DNA of 49,964 nucleotides from assembly GCA_903970185.1 (NCBI GenBank), contig CAJCIC010000074.1, forward strand, positions 1 to 49,964, read 5' to 3'. The position numbers and the translations under genes are program-made. Source of the DNA: Gammaproteobacteria bacterium. Lineage in GTDB: Bacteria > Pseudomonadota > Gammaproteobacteria > Burkholderiales > Burkholderiaceae_D. How positions within the stretch are numbered: position 1 is the first letter of the stretch; every line of letters starts with the position of its first letter. The notes below the pieces were generated by a model. That model had not been told where the DNA came from. It ran no database searches and worked only from the letters and a program-made list of their open reading frames with translations. Positions 42,626 through 49,964 of the stretch are shown here, piece after piece.

Positions 42626-43996
42626 TTATGCGCCGGTTGCGGCCGAACTGGGCAGGCGTGGCAGGCAAAGGCGGATCAAAGCGCCGCCCAGGCGCGATTG
42701 CGCGATTTCGACCCGCCCGCCATGCAGGCTGAGAATCTCGGCAACGATGGCAAGGCCAAGTCCGCTGCCCTCGCCACTGGATTCAGGCATGCGAAAAAAA
42801 CGGCCGAGAACGCGTTCGCGGTATTCGGGAGGAATCCCCGGCCCGGCGTCTTCCACGCAAAAGATCGCCTCGTCATGCTCCAGGCGAGTCGTCACCGTCA
42901 CGGTTTTTCCCCGACCTGAATAGCGCAGCGCGTTGTCAACCACGTTGTCCATCATTTCCCGCAGCAAGAAGGCATCTCCCAGAACCTCGGCCTGGGCGAG
43001 CTCGAAGCCAAAATCGATATCGAGCGCAATCGCCCGATGGACCCAGTCATCGGCGACTTCTTCAACCAGGGATTTCAGGTCGAGTGGCTCGATGCTTGGC
43101 TTGATCAGATCCTGGTTGGAGCGGGACAGAAGCAAGAGCTGATTGGCGAGGCGAATGGCGCGCGCCGCCGTGGCGCGCAGACGCTCGAGCGTGGCTTTGC
43201 CTTCGACAGGCCCAAGCGTTGGCAAGAGTTCAGCCAGCGCTTGCACGCCGGCCAAGGGAGTTCGCAGCTGGTGCGCCACGTCGGCGATGAAGTTCTGCTG
43301 CGCTTGCGCCGATTCTTCCAGCCTTCGCAGGAGTTGGTTGAAGCTTTGCACGAGCAGCCGTACCTCGTCTGGAACCGAAGTCAAGGCGATCGGCGAGAGA
43401 TCGCGCGCCGATCGAGCCTCGATGTGGCTTTTCAGGCTCTCAAGCGGGGCGAGACCGCGGCCCACCGCGAACCAGACCAGAAGGCCCGCAAGGACCAGGG
43501 CCAGGAAAGCCGGCAAGAGCAGGAAGAGCACGACTGAACGGGTCATGTCCCCGCGCTTGTTGAGGGTCTCGGCCACGGTAATCACGACCGGCTCGAGAAA
43601 CTGGTCAAACTGCATTGACAGGGCGTGCACCGGGATGCCGTCAACGCGCGTCAGGATGCTGCCGCCATGATCGAGGCGAACCACGGGGGCCATCTGCAGA
43701 TTGCTGTCGCCACCGATGAGCTGGCCGCTTTTCGTGCGAACGGCGAAGTAGATATGGTCGCGCGCGTCGTTGGCGAGAATCGCTGCACCCTGGCTTGTCA
43801 GCGCAAAATGCAGGCCGTCCGGAGCCGCATGCACGCCAAGCGCAAAATCCTCGGCAGCCGCCATCAGCGCCTCGTCATACGCGAGCGCGGCGGCATACTG
43901 GGCGACCAGATAGGAGGAGATGGCGCCAATCGTCAGTGCAATGAAAAGCGATGGCAACAGCCATCGCGTCAATCCCTGGCGCAAGCTGGCTCTCAC
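42626..43996 (-). CDS. TctE/QseC-like sensor histidine kinase
   Basis: A 456-residue membrane kinase. Two transmembrane helices (about residues 10-33 and 155-178) flank a periplasmic 2CSK-N-type sensor region; a HAMP segment (GLAPLESLKSHIEARS) leads to phospho-acceptor His242 (FIADVAHQLRTPLAG) and an ATPase domain with DNALRYSG, EDAGPGIP and GLGLAIV. This is the TctE/QseC architecture; carboxylate or other small-molecule sensing is possible but not shown. GTG 43996 overlaps the response-regulator stop (GTGA). No transporter or porin gene lies in the same operon. Confidence 0.87.
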   Translation of the reverse strand: MRASLRQGLTRWLLPSLFIALTIGAISSYLVAQYAAALAYDEALMAAAEDFALGVHAAPDGLHFALTSQGAAILANDARDHIYFAVRTKSGQLIGGDSNLQMAPVVRLDHGGSILTRVDGIPVHALSMQFDQFLEPVVITVAETLNKRGDMTRSVVLFLLLPAFLALVLAGLLVWFAVGRGLAPLESLKSHIEARSARDLSPIALTSVPDEVRLLVQSFNQLLRRLEESAQAQQNFIADVAHQLRTPLAGVQALAELLPTLGPVEGKATLERLRATAARAIRLANQLLLLSRSNQDLIKPSIEPLDLKSLVEEVADDWVHRAIALDIDFGFELAQAEVLGDAFLLREMMDNVVDNALRYSGRGKTVTVTTRLEHDEAIFCVEDAGPGIPPEYRERVLGRFFRMPESSGEGSGLGLAIVAEILSLHGGRVEIAQSRLGGALIRLCLPRLPSSAATGA

Positions 43997-44673
43997 GCCT
44001 TGGGCACGCCTTGATCGTCCTCGAGCATATAACCAAAGCCGCGCACGGTACGGATGCGTATGCCCGCCGCCTCGAGCTTGCTGCGAAGGCGCGAAATGTA
44101 GACTTCGACGGCGTTGTACTGCGCCTCGCCATCGCCAATTGCCGCTGCATAAATCTGCTCTTTCGAGACAACCCGTTCAGGCCGGCGCATCAGGTATTCG
44201 ATGATGCGCCATTCGCGCGCGGTGAGATCAAGCGCAGTGCCGGCAAGCGTCGCGCGCCGTGAGGTGGTATCGAGGCGCAGCGGCCCGTGCACCAGTTCCG
44301 ACGAAATGCTCACCTGGGCACGCCTTAGCATGGCTCGCACCCGTGCGGCCAATTCGCGCAGCGACACCGGCTTGACGACGTAGTCGTCGGCACCGAGATC
44401 AAGCCCGCTGATGCGATCGCCGATGCCGTCGCGTGCGGTGAGGAGCATCACCGGTGTCAGCGCATCCTGCTGACGCAGGCGGCGCAGAACTTCGAGGCCA
44501 TCGACGTCTGGAAGGCCGATATCGATCAGCACCAGAATGAAAGTCTCGCCCTCGATCAGGCGGCAGGCTTCAAAACCGTCGCGCACGATCACCGTGTCGT
44601 GACCGAGTTGCTCAATCACGCTTGCGACGCCGTCGGCAAGAACCGCGTCGTCTTCGACGATCAGAACGCGCAA
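43993..44673 (-). CDS. TctD/QseB-like response regulator
   Basis: A 226-residue OmpR-family regulator. Receiver: VEDD pocket, Asp51 (VLIDIGLPDVDG), LLTARD and Lys101 (YVVKPVS). The winged-helix domain (about 128-220) has LDLTAREWRIIEYLMRRPERVVSKEQI and NAVEVYISRLRSKLEAAG, the usual DNA-binding pattern. Its partner kinase overlaps it by 4 bp. It lies 64 bp downstream of the S9-like gene, so the pair may share the transcript beginning at the VOC gene. Confidence 0.88.
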   Translation of the reverse strand: MRVLIVEDDAVLADGVASVIEQLGHDTVIVRDGFEACRLIEGETFILVLIDIGLPDVDGLEVLRRLRQQDALTPVMLLTARDGIGDRISGLDLGADDYVVKPVSLRELAARVRAMLRRAQVSISSELVHGPLRLDTTSRRATLAGTALDLTAREWRIIEYLMRRPERVVSKEQIYAAAIGDGEAQYNAVEVYISRLRSKLEAAGIRIRTVRGFGYMLEDDQGVPKA

Positions 44674-44737
44674 GGCAAGCTCGCGCTTAGCATGACGTGG
44701 CCACGACCCAGGCCAGGCAAAACGCAGTCAGGAGGGA

Positions 44738-46777
44738 TCATGGCTGCATCGCCTGGCGCGGCTCTGGCGCAAGGTTCTTCAAGTGCGTATCGAGAAATTT
44801 CTCGACGTGGGTGAAGTAATCGATCTCGTCTTTTGCACTGTGCCATGCATGCCCCTCCTGGGGGTAGATCAGCCACAGCAAAGACCGATTGGCCGCGCTC
44901 AAGGCGTCGTGCAACTCACTGGCGCGAGCCAAGGGCACCTTGCGGTCTTCGCCGCCGTAGGCCAGAAGCAGCGGCTGGGTGATTTTTGCCGCATTGGCAA
45001 CGGCCGAGAGTGACGCCCATTTTGCAGCATCTGCCAACGGGTCGCCAACCAGCTGCGTCAGTTCAGCCGCGTTGGGCGCCTGCACACAGTCTTGCCATGC
45101 CGGCGAGAAAAGCAGCTGGATGTCGGGCAGCGCGCCGCGCGCGAAGCCGGCGCGAAATACCTCGGGCGAGGCGGCAAGTCCGATCAGCGCGGCATAGCCG
45201 CCAAAGCCGTCGCCGGCAATGCCGATGCGATTTGCGTCGGCAAGCCCGCGTGATATGGCAAAGTGTGCGGCGTCGACCAGATCGTCTTGCATGCCAAGCC
45301 CGATCTGGCGAAAGCCGGCGCGAAATAGCGTGGTGCCAAAGCCCTTGCTACCGCGATAGTCGGGCTCAAGGACGAGATAGCCCCTAGATGCCAAAAACTG
45401 TGCGATGTCATCGCCTTCCCACCAGCCGCCGCGCGTAAACGGGCCATCGTGGACCCACACGATGGTGGGCCATGGGCCATTTTTCTTCGAAGGTGGGTGG
45501 GTGACATACATCGGGATTAAAAGGCCGTCGCGCGCGGCAAAGCGCACGAAATCGCGCACGCCCAGATCCCTTGGATCGACATCGTCGTCGCTGCTGCCGA
45601 TCTGCAAGAGGTGCGATCGGTCCTTCTCGAAAATATAAAAGCGCGGTGCAACGCGATCGGACGATGACTCGACGATGAGTGTCTTTGCACCAAGGCAATC
45701 GATGCACAGGATCGCGTTGTAGGTGCCCGAGAGCACCTTGTCGATCGCAGCCTGCCAGGCCTTCATGCGCGCATCGAACCAGGCCGTGCCGCCGGCGTCG
45801 GTCTCATAGCGAACGCCAAGCACACGTCCCGAGTTACGGTCCATGACCGGCACACCGTTGTAATCGAACCCGGGCAGATCGATCACAGGCAAGGAAGAGC
45901 GCACGCGCGTGGCCAGATCCAGGCGGTAGAGCGCCGTCTCGCCATTTGGCTTTGCAGCAGAAACATAGAGGATGTCGCCGGCGCCCAGGAACTCGGGGGT
46001 AAATTCGGCTGACAGCGCGTCAGACTCGCCCATCAGCTGCCACGTCTGCGTGTTCGGCGCACGCAAATAGACGCTTTGCCTGCCGTTGTCGATCGATGTC
46101 AACACGCGTGGCTCGCCGTTCTGATCGAAAAGCCACGACACGGCGTGTTCGGGGACAGCACCGCGAACAAGGCTCGCGAGTTCAAGCGTGCGCGTATTCA
46201 AGCGGTACGGCTTTACGCTTGCCAGTGCACCGTCACCGGCAAGGATGCGCTTGCCAACAATGACATCGTCCGAACCATCGCCAACCGGTGCCATGATGAA
46301 GTAACTGGCGTCCAGAATGTGCGCGCCCAGAGCCTCCGCCCTCGCGTTTGCGCCCTGCTCGATCAGCATGATGCCGTTGCCGCCGTTGCGATCGATTGCA
46401 AATACGTTGCCCATCGCCGGTGTCCGGCCGGCATTGAGCGCCCCTGCGACCACCAGAAGGCGGTTCTCGTTGATCCAGACGACATTGGCGACATCGGTAT
46501 TGCTTGCCTCGACGATCGGTTTGACCTGGGAGAAATCGTCAGTGGGCGCCATGTAGAGGGCGAGCCGCGTGCCATCGGAACGCGAAATCACGGCGACGAA
46601 CTCGCCCGAAGGCGAAGGTCTTGCCATCAGCGTTTCCGGATGAGAAAAAAACGCATGCGCGCCAGGCGCATCGGCGCTCGCCACGCAAGGAGAAAAAGCA
46701 CAGGTCAGTGCCACCGCGAGCGCTGCGATCCATCGCGAAGGGGCCGTGAGGCTCAAGCGGTCACGTCCAGCGCTCAT
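44738..46777 (-). CDS. S9 prolyl-oligopeptidase-like protein with a missing catalytic serine
   Basis: A 679-residue exported protein: signal peptide (SRWIAALAVALTCAFSPCVASADA), a beta-propeller-like region (about 40-400), and an alpha/beta-hydrolase domain (about 405-665). The hydrolase keeps the oxyanion region WVHDGPFTRGGWW, Asp611 (GGEDRKVP) and His643 (PQEGHAWH). The nucleophile elbow, normally GxSxGG, reads IAGDGFGGYAAL: Gly524 sits where Ser is expected. It may be inactive or use another mechanism, serving as a binding or scaffold protein. ATG 46777 has AAGGG upstream and lies 28 bp after the VOC gene; a longer reading to 46942 overlaps that gene. Confidence 0.83.
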   Translation of the reverse strand: MSAGRDRLSLTAPSRWIAALAVALTCAFSPCVASADAPGAHAFFSHPETLMARPSPSGEFVAVISRSDGTRLALYMAPTDDFSQVKPIVEASNTDVANVVWINENRLLVVAGALNAGRTPAMGNVFAIDRNGGNGIMLIEQGANARAEALGAHILDASYFIMAPVGDGSDDVIVGKRILAGDGALASVKPYRLNTRTLELASLVRGAVPEHAVSWLFDQNGEPRVLTSIDNGRQSVYLRAPNTQTWQLMGESDALSAEFTPEFLGAGDILYVSAAKPNGETALYRLDLATRVRSSLPVIDLPGFDYNGVPVMDRNSGRVLGVRYETDAGGTAWFDARMKAWQAAIDKVLSGTYNAILCIDCLGAKTLIVESSSDRVAPRFYIFEKDRSHLLQIGSSDDDVDPRDLGVRDFVRFAARDGLLIPMYVTHPPSKKNGPWPTIVWVHDGPFTRGGWWEGDDIAQFLASRGYLVLEPDYRGSKGFGTTLFRAGFRQIGLGMQDDLVDAAHFAISRGLADANRIGIAGDGFGGYAALIGLAASPEVFRAGFARGALPDIQLLFSPAWQDCVQAPNAAELTQLVGDPLADAAKWASLSAVANAAKITQPLLLAYGGEDRKVPLARASELHDALSAANRSLLWLIYPQEGHAWHSAKDEIDYFTHVEKFLDTHLKNLAPEPRQAMQP

Positions 46778-46805
46778 GCCATGGCACCCTTGCATAGGGC
46801 CGCCC

Positions 46806-47564
46806 CTAGCGGTGGCTCGCAACCATCGCGAATACCGCACCTTGCGGGTCGATGCCCTGGGCGACCCAGCTGCCGCCAGGCACCTCGGTGGGCTCCTGCA
46901 CGATGCGCCCGCCGTGAGCAAGCGTCGCCGCCACGGCCTCATCGAGGGCCTTGACGTTGATATAGAAAAGCCAGTACGGGTGCAGTACTTCGCTCGGCAT
47001 TTTCATCATGCCGCCAATCGGACGTGCGCCTGCCGAAAACATCTGGTAGGTGCCCAAAGGGCCCATCTCGAGGGCCTCGGCCCGGGTCCAGCCAAACAGC
47101 TGCGAATAGAATGACAAGGCAGCCTCCGGATCACTGGTCAAGAGTTCATGCCATCCAATATGCCCAGGCGTCATGGGCGCAACCTCGGGCGCCTTGGGCC
47201 CGTCCACGCGAAACAGCATGAACATCGCGCCCTGTGGGTCTGCCACCACCGAGAAGCGGCCGACATCGGCAATGTCGGTGGGCGGCACATAGGTTGCACC
47301 CCCCGCGTCCTCGACCTTCCTGGTGTAGGCGTCGACGTCGTCAACGCCGATGTAGCCAGACCATGCGGGAGGCGCCTTGTGGTCGTCAAACGGGATCGCC
47401 ATCAGCCCCGCCACCATGGCACTGCCGACAGAAAAGATCAGGTAATCGTTCGGCCCGGTTGCGGTCACGTTCCATCCAATCACCGCCTTGTAGAATTCGG
47501 CAGCCTTTGCCGTGTCTGTGGTCATGACGTCGTACCAGACAAAATCAGACGCGCCTGCAGTCAT
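46806..47564 (-). CDS. VOC family protein with two glyoxalase-fold domains
   Basis: A 252-residue protein made of two vicinal-oxygen-chelate modules: FVWYDVMTTDTAKAAEFYKAVIGW at the start, and GHIGWHELLTSDPEAALSFYSQLFGW from about residue 134. The match is to the Cfp30B/27-kDa-antigen type of glyoxalase/bleomycin-resistance-like proteins, most of which have no known reaction. Possible metal ligands (His and Glu in WHELLTSD) are present in the second module only. Apparently first gene of the operon continuing with the S9-like protein and the two-component pair. Confidence 0.85.
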   Translation of the reverse strand: MTAGASDFVWYDVMTTDTAKAAEFYKAVIGWNVTATGPNDYLIFSVGSAMVAGLMAIPFDDHKAPPAWSGYIGVDDVDAYTRKVEDAGGATYVPPTDIADVGRFSVVADPQGAMFMLFRVDGPKAPEVAPMTPGHIGWHELLTSDPEAALSFYSQLFGWTRAEALEMGPLGTYQMFSAGARPIGGMMKMPSEVLHPYWLFYINVKALDEAVAATLAHGGRIVQEPTEVPGGSWVAQGIDPQGAVFAMVASHR

Positions 47565-47644
47565 TGCCCACCTCCTGAGCGTTCGAGATTGATCCTCACC
47601 GAAACCGGATTCTAGAGCCTGAAGGCCCCGTCTGGCACGCCGTT

Positions 47645-48013
47645 TCAGGCCTTCTCTGGAGGCGCTGGATCAAGGATAGCCAGGAGCGTCTGAAGCGGCG
47701 CGGGCTTGATCACGAGGTGGTGAAAGCCCGATTCAAGCGCGCGCGATTTCGCGTCAGTGCCGCCTTCCCCGGTCATGCCGATCATGCAGCCTTGGCGAAT
47801 CGAGCCGAGCGCGCGCAACGACTTGGCAACATCGTAGCCGTGACGCCCGGGCATGCGGATGTCGACAATCGCCGCTTCCGGCAGGAATGTCTCTGCCTTC
47901 GTGCATGCCTCGATGCCATCGTAGGCGACTTCGACCTCGTGGCCGAGCACGCCAAGCAGGAGCGCAAGCGAATCGGTAATGTCGCGGTTGTCATCGGCGA
48001 TGAGAATTTTCAT
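47645..48013 (-). CDS. Stand-alone receiver-domain response regulator
   Basis: A 122-residue single receiver domain with no output domain. It has the acidic pair IADDN, phospho-acceptor Asp51 (AAIVDIRMPGRHGYD), the Thr of MIGMTGEGG and the Lys of VIKPAP. Such proteins act through protein contacts, in phosphorelays or as phosphate sinks. The ATG overlaps the stop of the membrane kinase gene (ATGA), so that kinase is the probable phosphodonor. The region to the VOC gene (47565-47644) has no feature I can support. Confidence 0.87.
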   Translation of the reverse strand: MKILIADDNRDITDSLALLLGVLGHEVEVAYDGIEACTKAETFLPEAAIVDIRMPGRHGYDVAKSLRALGSIRQGCMIGMTGEGGTDAKSRALESGFHHLVIKPAPLQTLLAILDPAPPEKA

Positions 48014-49452
48014 TGCGCCCTCGATGCGCCGACATGGGCAACGATCGGCATCACGACCTCGAAGCGGCTGCCGTGCCCCAAGCCTTCGCTTTGCGCCCTG
48101 ATCGTACCTTGATGCAATTCGACGAGCGTGCGCGTGAGCGTGAGGCCAACGCCAAGGCCGGCCGTCTCCCGCTCGAGCGACGCGTCGACCTGGTGGAACA
48201 TGTCGAAGATCTTCTCAAGACCGACCTGATCGAGCCCGACGCCGTTGTCGGTGACCTCAATTGAGAGTTCGTCGCCTGCAACGCTCACGCGCAGAACTGC
48301 ACGCCCGCCAGGTGCCGTGTACTTTGCGGCATTGTTGAGCAGATTGATGATGATCTGGCTCAAACGTGTCGGGTCGGCGTTGACGTACACGGGATCATCG
48401 GGCAGATGACAGACGAGTTCGTGATGGCGCGATTCGAACAGTGCATCGACGGTTTCAAGCGCGGTGGCAATCACCGGGGCGAGCTCGACCAGCTCGCATT
48501 TGAGCAGCAGTTTGCCTGTGGATATGCGCGAAACGTCAAGCAGGTCATCGACCAGGCGCGAAATCTGGCGGATCTGCCGATCCATCATCGCCTCGGCGCG
48601 CTCGATGGCCAGCGCGGCCCCTGGCACCTGGCGCTCACGCGTCACGCGCATGATATCAAGGCCGTTGCGCAGCGGTGCGAGCGGGTTTCTGAGCTCGTGG
48701 GCAAGCGTCGCCAGGAATTCGTCCTTGCGCCTATCGGCAAGTTGCAGTTGATCCGCAGCGCGCGTGACTTCTTCAAGCATGGCGTTAAACGAAGTCGCCA
48801 GATAGCCGACTTCATCCTCGGTGGTTGCCTCGGCGCGCAGATGGAAATTGCGCGTGGCGCGGATGCGGCGCGCTATTTCTGCAATCGAGATGATCGGCGC
48901 GGTGAAGAGCCGTTGAAACCACAGCGACAAGAGCAGCGCCGCAACCAGGCTTAACAGCGTCACGAGTCCTGAAATGGCAAGGTAGCCGGTGATGCGATCA
49001 GAGAGCTGATAGCGCGCACGGATGAACACGGTGCCGATGACGCGGCCGCGATCGACGATCGGCTGGAACAGATTGATTTTCGAACCCGAGATCCAGTGCG
49101 AGGCTGGCCCGGCCCGAGACGGTATGGTCTCGACGACATTGGTCAGCTGAAATTCGGCGAAGCGCTGACCGCTGCCGTCGTAGATGGCCGCAGCAAGAAT
49201 CGTCGGCCTGATCGAGAGGAGCTGCAGGTTGCTTGCCGCCGCGTGCGGGTCATCGAACTCGATCGCCGGAATGCTGGCGCGGCCAACCACTTCTGCCTGC
49301 GACTGCAGGTCATTGAGCCACGATGCGCTGTAACTGTCGACGTCATAGATGAGAAGGGCGAGCCCGTTGACAAAAAGCGCAAAGAAAATCGCCGCACCGA
49401 TGATCATCATCAGCTTGCGCCTGACCGATCGGCCAACGAAGCGCTGGATCAT
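48010..49452 (-). CDS. Membrane sensor histidine kinase with CHASE8-like periplasmic domain
   Basis: A 480-residue kinase. Two transmembrane helices (about 14-37 and 157-180) enclose a periplasmic domain of the CHASE8 type (SYSASWLNDLQSQAEVVGRAS, then FDDPHAAASNLQLLSIRPTI). This domain is shared with YfiN-like diguanylate cyclases, the usual partners of YfiR. A HAMP segment leads to His252 (FLATLAHELRNPLAP) and the ATPase domain (NLLNNAAKYT, VTDNGVGLD, GVGLTLT). There is no GGDEF domain. Its ATG overlaps the YfiR stop (ATGA), so the upstream YfiR-like protein probably controls it. Confidence 0.87.
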   Translation of the reverse strand: MIQRFVGRSVRRKLMMIIGAAIFFALFVNGLALLIYDVDSYSASWLNDLQSQAEVVGRASIPAIEFDDPHAAASNLQLLSIRPTILAAAIYDGSGQRFAEFQLTNVVETIPSRAGPASHWISGSKINLFQPIVDRGRVIGTVFIRARYQLSDRITGYLAISGLVTLLSLVAALLLSLWFQRLFTAPIISIAEIARRIRATRNFHLRAEATTEDEVGYLATSFNAMLEEVTRAADQLQLADRRKDEFLATLAHELRNPLAPLRNGLDIMRVTRERQVPGAALAIERAEAMMDRQIRQISRLVDDLLDVSRISTGKLLLKCELVELAPVIATALETVDALFESRHHELVCHLPDDPVYVNADPTRLSQIIINLLNNAAKYTAPGGRAVLRVSVAGDELSIEVTDNGVGLDQVGLEKIFDMFHQVDASLERETAGLGVGLTLTRTLVELHQGTIRAQSEGLGHGSRFEVVMPIVAHVGASRAQ

Positions 49453-49964
49453 GACGAGTTCCTCACGCGCAGCGCCACCGAAAGCATGCCCGAGCCAAGC
49501 CGCAAACCCGAGCGCTCGACATTTCCAAGATCGACCTCAAAGCGCACATGGCCGTCGGTCTCGACGAAGTTGATGTCGCTGCCAAGGGCAAGCGCGTTCT
49601 CGGCGTTGGTGACAAGAAGGGCCGAGGCGGCCATCGCCCGCTTGGCCATGGCGGCAATGGCAGCACTTGAGGGCGTGCCCAAGTAGACCACCTGGATGCC
49701 CGTCAGGTCGTCGCCTGCAGAAAGTTTGCGAATCTCGATCGGGTGCTCGTGAGATCGCCTGCCAGCGATCGTCCTTTGCACCTCGTCAAGCATCTCATCG
49801 TTTCCGAGCACGGCAATGACGATCGTCTGGCCGGGTTCAAGATGACCCCTGTCCCATTCGACGTAGTCGAGGAAGCGATACAGAAATGCCGCGCGCACGC
49901 TGGCCTCGGTCGGCGGCACGCTGGCGCTTTGGGCCAGCGCTTCGCACCCTGGGGCCAGAAAGCA
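49449..49964 (-). CDS. yfiR: YfiR family periplasmic protein (5' truncated)
   Basis: The open frame runs off the right edge; 171 residues are visible. The tail of a signal peptide (CFLAPGCEALAQSAS) leads into VRAAFLYRFLDYVEWD, the N-terminal signature of the YfiR (DUF4154) family. DINFVETDGHVRFEVDLGNVERSGLRLGSGML is its C-terminal signature. YfiR proteins are periplasmic regulators that in Pseudomonas repress the diguanylate cyclase YfiN. Here the partner is a histidine kinase. The true start lies outside the window. Confidence 0.85.
   Translation of the reverse strand, partial: CFLAPGCEALAQSASVPPTEASVRAAFLYRFLDYVEWDRGHLEPGQTIVIAVLGNDEMLDEVQRTIAGRRSHEHPIEIRKLSAGDDLTGIQVVYLGTPSSAAIAAMAKRAMAASALLVTNAENALALGSDINFVETDGHVRFEVDLGNVERSGLRLGSGMLSVALRVRNSS

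Noticed and set aside
1-49964. Mobile element, prophage, CRISPR or rRNA/tRNA gene
   Set aside because: No transposase, integrase, phage structural gene, repeat-spacer array or rRNA/tRNA signature was seen.

Overview
The window is chromosomal DNA of a GC-rich (low-60s % by eye) Gram-negative proteobacterium, most likely a betaproteobacterium. Support for this: outer-membrane genes (TonB-dependent receptor, NodT-type channel, beta-barrel porin), lipoproteins with lipoboxes, an LpxO-type lipid A hydroxylase, an entericidin, and many ATGA/GTGA start-stop overlaps. The taxon is an inference from gene content. Genes are densely packed on both strands. I see no rRNA, tRNA, insertion sequence, prophage or CRISPR array.

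Layout. 1-9.1 kb: tail of a Pro-rich protein, glutathione reductase, two divergent phospholipase-D-type cardiolipin synthases (a ClsC-like lipoprotein and a ClsA-like membrane enzyme), an M20 peptidase coupled to a DUF2520 protein, and a DUF1295 membrane protein followed by a CFA-synthase-like methyltransferase. 9.2-15.9 kb: the most interesting block, a divergent gene set. On the minus strand are a membrane-anchored spermidine-synthase-like protein and a Tat-exported FAD oxidoreductase. On the plus strand are DUF350, SPFH/SHOCT, a zinc-ribbon DUF4178 protein, a tiny Gly-rich exported peptide and an S-adenosylmethionine decarboxylase. It looks like a membrane-stress module tied to aminopropyl or polyamine chemistry. 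16-17.5 kb: DUF1328, entericidin, a good intrinsic terminator, then the LpxO-type hydroxylase. 17.5-22.8 kb (minus): MAPEG, an HpaB/AbfD-superfamily flavoprotein, a small secreted protein, an AlaX-type editing protein and an FUSC transporter.

23-30.1 kb: 2OG-Fe(II) oxygenase, DJ-1/PfpI protein, a small HFH/CPVC protein ahead of a TonB receptor, a CpdA-like phosphoesterase, and queE-queD. 30.1-36.3 kb (minus): a complete tripartite RND efflux operon with a small extra gene inserted. 36.5-42.4 kb (minus): a porin, then KdpE and KdpD without any kdpFABC genes in view. 42.6-47.6 kb (minus): a TctDE/QseBC-like two-component pair behind an S9-peptidase-like protein that lacks its nucleophile, and a VOC protein. 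47.6-50 kb (minus): YfiR, a membrane histidine kinase and a lone receiver protein, joined by overlapping start and stop codons.

Taken together the window is rich in envelope maintenance: cardiolipin synthesis, lipid A hydroxylation, possible fatty-acyl modification, efflux, porin, and three two-component systems. Several enzymes lack expected catalytic or metal-binding residues (S9, QueD, AlaX, HpaB/AbfD-like); these are the best candidates for changed function.
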